Shown: positions 1 to 5,374 of the stretch, one piece after another
How positions within the stretch are numbered: the first letter of the stretch is position 1
Layout of the letters: each line of letters begins with the position of its first letter
Origin: Clostridiales bacterium
Lineage (GTDB): Bacteria > Bacillota > Clostridia > Christensenellales > JAISNN01
Direction of reading: 5' to 3'
Length of the DNA stretch: 5,374 nt
Assembly (NCBI GenBank): GCA_031289865.1
Contig: JAITOQ010000153.1
Coordinates: 1 to 5,374 of the forward strand
Translations under genes and position numbers: made by a program
Notes under the pieces: generated by a model
What the model saw: only the letters and a program-made list of their open reading frames with translations
Told to the model about the DNA's origin: nothing
The model's database searches: none

Positions 1-163
1 CGTCCGCCGCCGACACGGCTTCTTGCCTTTCGCCCGTATCCGCGGACGGGGTCGACGGCGCGACCGTAAAGACCGCCGCCGCGCCGACAAAGAACGCAAA
101 AACAAGGACGGTAAATAAATATCTCACGTTTTTGCGGGATTCGCTTTTTAAATTGTTTTGCAT
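1..163 (-). CDS. Exported protein of unknown function, N-terminal fragment
   Basis: The first 54 codons of a gene that runs out of the window. The ATG at 163-161 is chosen because a strong GGAGG lies 7 bases upstream and no competing start is better placed. The N-terminus looks like a secretion signal. A polar, basic stretch (about residues 1-14, with K6, R10, K11 and R14) is followed by an unbroken hydrophobic segment (about 15-35, YLFTVLVFAFF then VGAAAVFTVA). After that comes a Pro/Ser/Thr/Ala-rich linker (about 36-54). A type I signal-peptidase site could lie after PSA near residue 41. A single N-terminal membrane anchor is equally possible. No domain is visible in the part present, so no function can be given. 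The gene has its own promoter and a long structured leader with a terminator, so its expression is probably controlled separately from the topoisomerase operon upstream. Confidence 0.8.
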   Translation of the reverse strand, partial: MQNNLKSESRKNVRYLFTVLVFAFFVGAAAVFTVAPSTPSADTGERQEAVSAAD

Positions 164-170
164 AAATGTT

Positions 171-175
171 CCTCC
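171..175 (-). promoter_or_regulatory. Ribosome binding site of the exported-protein gene
   Basis: GGAGG on the minus strand, 7 bases before the ATG at 163-161. It is the best Shine-Dalgarno match in the window and fixes the start of the exported-protein gene. It lies well beyond the terminator hairpin at 218-270, so the leader would act at the level of transcription completion rather than by hiding this site. Confidence 0.8.
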
Positions 176-217
176 GTTGTTTTTAAATGTTTTTTCTTTG
201 GTAAATTTTTTTGAAAT

Positions 218-270
218 AAAAAAAGCGTCACCGAATTAACCGCGAAAATCGCAGTCGTCATCTATGACGC
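218..270 (-). terminator. Intrinsic terminator in the leader
   Basis: On the minus strand, GCGTCA (270-265) pairs with TGACGC (230-225), and a run of seven T (224-218) follows at once. Inside this is a second helix, ACTGCGA (255-249) with TCGCGGT (245-239, one G-T pair), closed by a 3-base loop. Between the two helices is an internal loop of roughly 8-9 bases per side. The hairpin plus T-run is a standard factor-independent terminator. There is no T-run on the plus-strand side, so it works in one direction only. The 5' arm can instead form a small hairpin, CGTCA/TGACG (269-265 with 260-256, TAGA loop). That would break the terminator and is the expected behaviour of an attenuator. It could also simply end transcription reading through from the pseudouridine synthase gene. 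Confidence 0.75.
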
Positions 271-357
271 AATAAAATGCACCTTATGCAAGGTTTCTCT
301 TTTTAACAAAGGTCAGCCCTCCGATATAACACATATCATATTATCCATATAATACGT

Positions 358-407
358 CTTGCTATACTCCTTGCTATAGTTGTTGAAAACTTATCTTAAG
401 TATAGCA
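358..407. repeat. Repeated TGCTATACT motif around the -10 box
   Basis: Plus-strand CTTGCTATA occurs at 358-366 and again at 370-378, a 12-base period. TGCTATACT (360-368) is the exact reverse complement of AGTATAGCA (399-407), which contains the -10 box, and TGCTATAGT (372-380) matches the same motif at eight of nine positions. Three copies of one motif overlapping and flanking the transcription start could be a repressor operator. Because the region is AT-rich and the -10 box is itself constrained, part of the similarity may be chance. Confidence 0.35.
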
Positions 408-427
408 TAACGCCGTACGAATGTCAA
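399..427 (-). promoter_or_regulatory. Strong housekeeping-sigma promoter with extended -10
   Basis: On the minus strand the -35 box TTGACA (427-422) matches the sigma-70/SigA consensus at all six positions. The spacer is 17 bases. The -10 box TATACT (404-399) matches at five of six and is preceded by TG one base away (407-406), an extended -10. Upstream, two A-runs (438-432 and 458-451) are centred about 20 bases apart, close to two helical turns, and resemble an UP element. The predicted start is near 391. The promoter drives the structured leader and the exported-protein gene, and lies after the end of the pseudouridine synthase gene. Confidence 0.85.
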
Positions 428-488
428 TACCTTTTTTTATTCTCTGTATATTTTTTTTGGGAATTTTAAAACCGTGCGTTAAAATGCT

Positions 489-511
489 ACATCAAAAAAG
501 TTTTTTGATGT
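489..511. repeat. Perfect 23-base palindrome over the synthase stop codon
   Basis: Arms ACATCAAAAAA (489-499) and TTTTTTGATGT (501-511) are perfectly complementary around a single central G at 500, so as RNA the innermost pairs must open to form a loop. It covers the last codons and TGA stop (494-492) of the pseudouridine synthase gene. As minus-strand RNA it makes an A-U-rich hairpin with no following U-run, so it is a poor terminator. It may mark or protect the 3' end of the operon message. Confidence 0.55.
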
Positions 512-1466
512 CATCGGGCACGGGACAAACGATCTCACAAAGAGCGTTTGTCACGGGGTGGACAAATTCAGCTTTGTAGGAATGGAGGGCTTGGCGGTCT
601 ATGAGGGCGGAGGGTGTGCCGTATTTTTTATCGCCCACAATCGGGTGACCGATTGCGGCGAAGTGTACGCGCAGCTGGTGCGTACGTCCCGTCACGGCTT
701 CGGCGAGTATCGCGGTCATGCCGTTTTTCTCTTTTGTCGGCATTTCTTTTTCCGTTGTGATAACCGTGCCGTCGTTTCCCTCTAACGGCACTTTGTTTTC
801 AGTTGCAATCACTATGTTGTTGCTTCCGTCGAATGATATTCCGTCATCGTTTCCCATACCGATAGGCGCGTAGCGCGTCAGCGAATAAAGCCCGTCGGGA
901 GCGACATAGCGCAGCTTTTTTACGGAGTCGTCTTTTATAGGGAGAGCGATTTCTCCCGACTCTTCTATACCGCCGTTTACGACCAAAAAATAGGTCTTTT
1001 TTATCTTGCCTAAGAGGGCGTGCTGTATAAAATTTTTCTTTGCGACAATCAAAAGTCCCGAAGTGTCCGCGTCGAGCCGATTGACTGCACGAAAGACAAA
1101 ATCACTCACTCCGCGCTCTATAAAATATGCGGTCACGCCGTTTGCGAGGGACGCGCCGTAATGAGCGTGAGTCGGGAGGGTCGCGAGGTGCGGCGGCTTG
1201 TTTACCAAAAGGAGATATTCGTCCTCATAGACGACCTCTATCGGCATACAAACGGGCAAAACCCTTGACTTATCGGTTTCCTTTTCGCTGACCGCGAGGA
1301 CGTCGCCCGCCCTCAAAACCACGTTTGCAGCCACCGCAAACCCGTTCACGGTAAGCTGTCCCATGTATTGCTTGAGCTTTTTGACCGCGTTATATGAATA
1401 TCCTTTTTTAAAAAGATATTGATAGACCGTCGCACCGTCAAATTCTTGGGAAACGACATAAGTCAT
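492..1466 (-). CDS. RluA-family RNA pseudouridine synthase
   Basis: Converts uridines in structured RNA, most likely 23S rRNA, to pseudouridine. The target base cannot be read from the sequence. Length is 324 residues, near the family norm of about 300. Residues about 8-60 resemble the S4-like RNA-binding domain (a Lys-rich helix, then LTVNG and a VVLRAGD turn). The catalytic domain follows: VVYEDEYLLLVNKPPHL (79-94), the active-site motif NRLDADTSG (129-137) with the predicted nucleophile Asp132, KKTYFLVV (156-163), and GRTHQLRVH (260-268). Family members usually have His-Arg-Leu-Asp; here Asn129 replaces the His. Residues about 203-249 form an Asn/Asp/Thr/Glu-rich insertion with an internal duplication, placed between the strand ending at about residue 201 and the strand carrying GRTHQLRVH. 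The ATG at 1466-1464 lies 3 bases after the parC stop with only a weak AGGA upstream, which suggests coupling to parC translation. Confidence 0.9.
   Translation of the reverse strand: MTYVVSQEFDGATVYQYLFKKGYSYNAVKKLKQYMGQLTVNGFAVAANVVLRAGDVLAVSEKETDKSRVLPVCMPIEVVYEDEYLLLVNKPPHLATLPTHAHYGASLANGVTAYFIERGVSDFVFRAVNRLDADTSGLLIVAKKNFIQHALLGKIKKTYFLVVNGGIEESGEIALPIKDDSVKKLRYVAPDGLYSLTRYAPIGMGNDDGISFDGSNNIVIATENKVPLEGNDGTVITTEKEMPTKEKNGMTAILAEAVTGRTHQLRVHFAAIGHPIVGDKKYGTPSALIDRQALHSYKAEFVHPVTNALCEIVCPVPDDIKKLF
732..827 (-). repeat. 48-base tandem duplication inside the pseudouridine synthase gene
   Basis: Two neighbouring 48-base units correspond to protein residues 214-229 and 230-245. They align as GSNNIVIATENKVPLE with GNDGTVITTEKEMPTK. 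Over a 42-base stretch (738-779 against 786-827, plus strand) I count 29 identical bases without gaps. The period is exactly 16 codons, so the frame is kept. A third, degraded partial unit may precede them (CCGTC...GTTTCCC at 841-855 resembles 769-780 apart from 3 extra bases). The repeat makes up most of the roughly 45-residue insertion in an otherwise ordinary enzyme. Confidence 0.65.
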
Positions 1467-1469
1467 GAT

Positions 1470-3890
1470 TTATATTTTCCTAATATATTTAATTCCTACC
1501 TTATCTTTAAACAGATTTTTGCCCTTTGTGGTACGGTTTTCTATCTTTATGTCCTCGGTGTTTACGGCGGCGATAGAGTTGTCCTCTTTAACTACCGCGA
1601 GATTGTACGGCTCCTTGACATAGGATGCGTAAATCAATTTTCCTCCGTTTTGCGCGCCGAATTCGAGAATCTTTATCCCCTTTCTGTAGCGGTTCATCGG
1701 CTCTATTTCGGAGGTCAAGACACGTTTTGCGTAACCCTTGTCCGTCACCGCGACGATTTCGCCGCTGTCGTCCGTCTGCGTCATCAAAATGAGTTTGTCG
1801 TCGTCCGCGAGTACTATACCCTTTACGCCGCCCGAACGCCGTCCTTGCTCCGGAACCTCGTCGGTCTTTGCGTTTAGACACAATCCCGACTCCGTGACAA
1901 AGAAAATTTGGCTGTCGTCCTCCACGGTTTCGCACGCCGTCACGACGTCGCCGTCCTTTAGGACGATAGATTGGAAATAGTTTTTATTGACGTTGTATTC
2001 CGACCACGCGGACTTTTTAATCATACCTTTTGCCGTAAATTGATACAGCGCGCCCGTCGGAAATTCGTTATAGGCGGTGAGCTTGATAATGTTTTCCTCG
2101 GGGAGAATGTCGGGGAAAATCTCCTTGTACGGCGTCCCCTTATCCTTTAGCTTAACCTCTTGCAAGCGGTCTAATTTAAAGCGGAATACGTTACCGAGCG
2201 ACGAAAACGCAAGCAATTCCTTTCCGTTATCCGCAAACAGCGAGAGGTCTATAAAGTCGCCCTCCGCTATCGCCGCGGGGTCTTTTGCATAATACCCGAA
2301 CGACTTTGCGCCGACGCACTTGACCGTGCGGTTTTGCAAAACCACATACCCCTCGCGATACGGTACTACGTCGTCGATTTTTTCGGTCGTAATCTCCACT
2401 CCGTCCTTGACGAGGACGGTCAAACGAGGAGTTTTGTAGGCTCTTTTGACCTCAAGAAGCTCGTTTTTGACCATATCGGTCTGCAGCTTATGCGACTTTA
2501 AAATCGCGGTCAATTCCGCAATGAGTTTCCTCACCTCTTCGAGTTCGGCAATCAATTTTTCAATTTCAAGAGCGGTCAAGCGCGCCAGCCTCAAATCAAG
2601 AATGGCTTGCGCTTGAATGTCGTCCAACAAAAATCTCTCTTTCAAGCGTTCGCGTGCATGCGTCGTATTTTTGGAGGATTTTATGATGGCTATCACCTCG
2701 TCGATGTTTTCCACCGCGATGACTAACCCTTCCAAAATATGCTCACGCGCTTTGGCTTGTTTCAGCTCAAATTCGGTTCTGCGCCTAATGACCTCAAGAC
2801 GGTAATCCACATAATAGCGGAGCATCTGTATCAAGCCCATTTGCTCCGGCTTGCCGTGAGCAATCGCGACCATGTTTATCCCGAAGGTCACTTGGAGATC
2901 GGTGTATTTGTATAAAAAATTGATGATAGCGTCAGCGTCCGCGTCCTTTTTTAGGCGAATGACGGCGCGTATCCCCGTGCGATCGGACTCGTCCACAATC
3001 TCTGTGACGCTCGCAAGCTGTTCCTTTTTTTCCTCCTTGAGGGTCAAAACCTTTTGCAAAAGCGTAGCCTTGTTGACTTGATAAGGAAGCTCCGTGATGA
3101 CTATAGAACGCTTGTCGTTTATATCCTCAATATGCAGCTTTCCTCTAAGCAATACCTTGCCGCGTCCCGTTTCGTAAGCGACCTCAAGCTCGTTTCCCGC
3201 TATCAAATACCCCGCCGACGGAAAGTCCGGACCTTTTATATACTTCATCATTTCCGCAAGCGTAATATTCGGCTTGTCGATCATGGCTATCGTACCGTCG
3301 ATAACCTCCGTCAGATTGTGGGTAGGAATATTTGTCGCAAGCCCTATCGCAATCCCCGTCGAACCGTTTACCAAAAGATTCGGGTAGCGTGCGGGCAAGG
3401 TTTTAGGCTCTTTTAAGGTGTCGTCAAAGTTAAAGCCCCAATTGACCGTGTCCTTTTCAAGGTCGCGCAAAAGCTCCATCGCGAGGGGCTGCAGCTTCGC
3501 CTCCGTGTACCGCATAGCCGCCGCGCTGTCACCGTCTATCGAGCCGTAGTTCCCGTGACCGTCCACTAAGGTCATACGCATATTAAAGTCCTGAGCCATT
3601 CTGACCATAGCATCGTAAATCGAGGTGTCGCCGTGAGGGTGATACTTTCCGAGACAGTCGCCTACTATTCTCGCGGACTTGCGGTAGAGCTTGTCGGGCT
3701 CCAAATTGAGCTCCAACATGGTGTACAATATACGCCTCTGTACGGGCTTTAAGCCGTCCTCCACACGCGGAAGCGCACGGTCCAAAATGATATACTCTGA
3801 ATACGGCATCATGGACTCGTGCATGACTTCTTCAATGGATTTTTCGTAATAACTGCTTGTGCCTGAGGTCGGTAATTTTTTATCGGACAT
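1470..3890 (-). CDS. parC: DNA topoisomerase IV subunit A (ParC)
   Basis: The DNA-cutting subunit of topoisomerase IV. With ParE it passes one duplex through another to unlink daughter chromosomes. It is complete at 806 residues, normal for the family. The winged-helix/tower core runs from about 20 to 500. It has GKYHPHGD (81-88), the catalytic tyrosine Tyr128 preceded by Arg127 in AMRYTEAKL, and NGSTGIAIGLATNIPTHN (175-192). A heptad-rich arm (about 410-485, LRLARLTALEIEKLIAELEE) forms the exit gate. The C-terminal DNA-wrapping beta-propeller covers about 500-806. A GyrA-box-like stretch, QGRRSGGVKGI (about 682-692), falls late in it; no early canonical QRRGGKG box was seen. In the quinolone-resistance region, Thr89 and Asp93 occupy the positions of E. 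coli GyrA Ser83 and Asp87. The ATG at 3890-3888 has AAAGGA 10 bases upstream. I call it ParC rather than GyrA from the parE neighbour and the HESMMPYSEYIILDRALP start; a second gyrase A is the alternative. Confidence 0.88.
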   Translation of the reverse strand: MSDKKLPTSGTSSYYEKSIEEVMHESMMPYSEYIILDRALPRVEDGLKPVQRRILYTMLELNLEPDKLYRKSARIVGDCLGKYHPHGDTSIYDAMVRMAQDFNMRMTLVDGHGNYGSIDGDSAAAMRYTEAKLQPLAMELLRDLEKDTVNWGFNFDDTLKEPKTLPARYPNLLVNGSTGIAIGLATNIPTHNLTEVIDGTIAMIDKPNITLAEMMKYIKGPDFPSAGYLIAGNELEVAYETGRGKVLLRGKLHIEDINDKRSIVITELPYQVNKATLLQKVLTLKEEKKEQLASVTEIVDESDRTGIRAVIRLKKDADADAIINFLYKYTDLQVTFGINMVAIAHGKPEQMGLIQMLRYYVDYRLEVIRRRTEFELKQAKAREHILEGLVIAVENIDEVIAIIKSSKNTTHARERLKERFLLDDIQAQAILDLRLARLTALEIEKLIAELEEVRKLIAELTAILKSHKLQTDMVKNELLEVKRAYKTPRLTVLVKDGVEITTEKIDDVVPYREGYVVLQNRTVKCVGAKSFGYYAKDPAAIAEGDFIDLSLFADNGKELLAFSSLGNVFRFKLDRLQEVKLKDKGTPYKEIFPDILPEENIIKLTAYNEFPTGALYQFTAKGMIKKSAWSEYNVNKNYFQSIVLKDGDVVTACETVEDDSQIFFVTESGLCLNAKTDEVPEQGRRSGGVKGIVLADDDKLILMTQTDDSGEIVAVTDKGYAKRVLTSEIEPMNRYRKGIKILEFGAQNGGKLIYASYVKEPYNLAVVKEDNSIAAVNTEDIKIENRTTKGKNLFKDKVGIKYIRKI

Positions 3891-3973
3891 AGTTTGTATT
3901 TCCTTTTTTCTTTCGAGAATTTTTAGTGTGTTTTTCGCGTTTCTATACCGCCGTTTTTATGCGATAAAATTAG
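3891..3973 (-). other. Gap between parE and parC
   Basis: 83 AT-rich bases between the parE stop and the parC ATG. It holds the parC ribosome binding site (AAAGGA, 3906-3901) and short AT-rich inverted matches just after the parE stop. I see no hairpin with a T-run and no convincing promoter, so parE and parC are probably co-transcribed. Confidence 0.6.
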
Positions 3974-5374
3974 CTATTTTAGTTTATCAAAAAGCGTCAC
4001 TTTATTAAAATCCGCGTATTCGTAAATATATCTGCGCCGCGGTTCTACCGCGTCGCCCATGAGGGTACTGACAATCTTTTCCGCATTCGCCGCGTCGTCG
4101 ATATTGACGCGCATGAGGGAGCGCGTCGACGGATCCATCGTCGTCTCCCAAAGCTGTTCGGGATTCATTTCTCCGAGCCCTTTGTAGCGTTGGAGGTGGT
4201 AGCTTGTCGACTTGCCCATATCCGCTATGATCGTGCGCAATTCGTCGTCGTTGTACGCGTAGCGGATAGAGTCCCTTTTAGCGACCTTATAAAGCGGCGG
4301 CATTCCGATATAGACATGCCCGTCGGTAATCAACTCTTTCATGTATCTGAAAAAGAAAGTCAACAGTATCGAACGGATATGCGCGCCGTCTTGATCCGCG
4401 TCGGCAAGGATAATCACCTTGTCAAATTTTAAATCATCACGCGCGTAATCGTCCATGATACCCGTCCCGAGAGCACTGATAATACTGCGGATTTCGTCGT
4501 TTGAAAGTATCTGATCTAATCTCTTTTTTTCCGCGTTCAACGGCTTTCCCCTGAGCGGTAAAATCGCCTGAAAGGAACGGTTTCTACCTTGTTTCGCACT
4601 CCCGCCCGCCGAATCGCCCTCGACGATAAACAGCTCGTTTATAGAAGCGTTTCTGCCCGTACAGGCGGCTAATTTTCCCACAAGGTTGGAGTTGCTCATA
4701 CTGTTTTTTTGACGCGCAACCTCCTTTGCAAGCCGTGACGCGTCGCGCACCTTTGCCGCTTGCAGGGCTTTTGCCAAAATCTTGTCCAAAACGGGTTTGT
4801 TTTCTTTTTCGGCGAAGTATTCCTCCAATTTTGTACTGACGAGTCCCTCGACGATAGCCTTAACCTCGACGTTTCCTAGCTTTGTCTTCGTCTGTCCCTC
4901 AAACTGTATGTTTTGCATACTGACCGCAAGCACGGCGGTCAAGCCCTCTCTGTAATCCTCGCCCTGGAGGTTTGCGTCCTTTTCCTTGAGGACGTTGTTC
5001 TTTCGCGCCGCATCGTTTAACACCTTTGTAAAAGCCGACTTAAAGCCCGTTTCGTGAGTACCGCCCTCCGTCGTCGGAATGTTGTTGACATAAGAAAAAA
5101 GGCTTTCGGTATAGCTGTCGGTATGCTGAAAGGAGAGAGACATACGAAACTTTTCGCTCTTGTCCTCGATGAGAATCGGCGGGCTGTAAAGCGCGTCCTT
5201 TGAGTCGTTTAAAAAGGAGACAAAATCCTTTAATCCCCCGTCGTAACGGTAGGTATAGACCTTAAAATCATCGTCGCGCGGAACGCGCCTGTCGGTCAAA
5301 ACAATCTTGATACCTTTATTTAAAAACGCAATCTCTCGAAGCCGTTTTGCGATGTAATCTATCTGAAATTTTTC
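3974..5374 (-). CDS. parE: DNA topoisomerase IV subunit B (ParE), 5' end outside the window
   Basis: The ATP-binding subunit of topoisomerase IV. The last 466 codons are present of an expected 640-650. The frame is open to the window edge, beginning EKFQIDYIAKRLREIAFLNK, which matches the family just before its conserved LTD strand. The TTG at 5299-5297 is therefore an internal Leu, not the start. In window residue numbers: TTEGGTHE of the ATPase/transducer region at 102-109; QTKTKLGN with the ATP-contacting QTK lysine at 161-168; the TOPRIM domain with EGDSAGGSA at 252-260 (metal-binding Glu252) and DADQDGAHIR from 325 (Asp325, Asp327); PLRGKPLN near 273-280; and YKGLGEMNP at 397-405. The large insert of enterobacterial GyrB is absent. 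The DADQDGAHI form and the parC neighbour favour ParE over GyrB, and the adjacent parC product is its expected partner. The stop is TAG. Confidence 0.87.
   Translation of the reverse strand, partial: EKFQIDYIAKRLREIAFLNKGIKIVLTDRRVPRDDDFKVYTYRYDGGLKDFVSFLNDSKDALYSPPILIEDKSEKFRMSLSFQHTDSYTESLFSYVNNIPTTEGGTHETGFKSAFTKVLNDAARKNNVLKEKDANLQGEDYREGLTAVLAVSMQNIQFEGQTKTKLGNVEVKAIVEGLVSTKLEEYFAEKENKPVLDKILAKALQAAKVRDASRLAKEVARQKNSMSNSNLVGKLAACTGRNASINELFIVEGDSAGGSAKQGRNRSFQAILPLRGKPLNAEKKRLDQILSNDEIRSIISALGTGIMDDYARDDLKFDKVIILADADQDGAHIRSILLTFFFRYMKELITDGHVYIGMPPLYKVAKRDSIRYAYNDDELRTIIADMGKSTSYHLQRYKGLGEMNPEQLWETTMDPSTRSLMRVNIDDAANAEKIVSTLMGDAVEPRRRYIYEYADFNKVTLFDKLK

Larger units (their letters stand above)
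164..391 (-). ncRNA. Structured 5' leader or small RNA, class not recognised
   Basis: Transcription from the promoter at 399-427 should start near 391, giving about 228 untranslated bases before the exported-protein ATG, or an RNA of about 170 bases if it stops at the terminator. Helices visible on the minus strand are: TATTAT/ATAATA (354-349 with 344-339); GATAT/ATATC (337-333 with 327-323); and ACCTT/AAGGT (294-290 with 285-281, GCAT loop). A longer-range pairing, GCAAGG with CCTTGC (374-369 with 293-288), would enclose most of the 5' half and excludes the ACCTT/AAGGT hairpin. Mutually exclusive helices upstream of a terminator are typical of riboswitches and attenuators. I looked for the conserved cores of T-box, SAM-I, TPP, c-di-GMP, ydaO, yybP-ykoY, ykoK, preQ1 and hammerhead RNAs and saw none of them. 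That search was by eye only. A stand-alone small RNA remains possible. Confidence 0.5.

Noticed and set aside
313..348. An 11-residue leader peptide (MDNMICVISEG) in the structured leader
   Set aside because: The nearest ribosome-binding-like AAGGAG (372-367) is about 18 bases away, too far. The peptide has no run of one amino acid such as attenuation peptides usually carry.
164..491. A CRISPR array, transposon end or tRNA in the intergenic stretch
   Set aside because: No regularly spaced long repeats, no transposase remnant and no cloverleaf with a T-loop were seen. The short repeats present lie at the promoter.
471..491. A terminator directly after the pseudouridine synthase gene
   Set aside because: Only weak AT pairings (TTTTAA with TTAAAA) are available and no T-run follows, so read-through into the leader region is likely.
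1419..1877. A 152-codon open frame on the plus strand opposite the end of parC
   Set aside because: Its protein has no recognisable domain, and it lies antisense to well-conserved ParC sequence. I treat it as a shadow frame.
3054..3416. A 120-codon open frame on the plus strand opposite the middle of parC
   Set aside because: It lies wholly antisense to the conserved ParC core, and its protein is unlike any family I know.
5297..5299. TTG as the start codon of the topoisomerase B subunit
   Set aside because: The frame is open upstream to the window edge and encodes conserved family sequence (IAKRLREIAFLNKGIKIVL), so this Leu is internal.

Overview
All genes in this window read on the minus strand. 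Mid-range GC coding sequence, AT-rich intergenic DNA, an adjacent parE-parC pair, a Thr-type quinolone-site in ParC and GGAGG-type ribosome binding sites suggest a Bacillota chromosome, probably an uncultured clostridial lineage. This placement is inferred from protein character, not from a database comparison.

Read in the direction of transcription (high to low coordinates), the window opens inside a type II topoisomerase B subunit, best called ParE (3974-5374, 5' end outside the window). An 83-base gap with no terminator follows. Then comes the complete partner A subunit, ParC (1470-3890). Only 3 bases after the parC stop begins an RluA-family RNA pseudouridine synthase (492-1466), which is probably translationally coupled. 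ParE and ParC form the ATP-dependent topoisomerase IV that separates linked daughter chromosomes. The pseudouridine synthase modifies structured RNA, probably 23S rRNA, and appears simply to ride in the same operon.

The roughly 330-base non-coding stretch 164-491 is the most interesting part. It holds a near-consensus promoter with an extended -10 and upstream A-tracts (399-458). A leader of about 228 bases follows, with several competing helices and a clear intrinsic terminator (218-270). After that comes a GGAGG ribosome binding site and the first 54 codons of an exported protein of unknown function (1-163). This layout fits a cis-acting attenuator or riboswitch of a class I do not recognise. 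It also fits a free small RNA of about 170 bases encoded upstream of the exported gene.

The other oddities are a roughly 45-residue low-complexity insertion with a 48-base tandem duplication inside the pseudouridine synthase, its Asn in place of the usual His in the catalytic motif, and a perfect 23-base palindrome over its stop codon.
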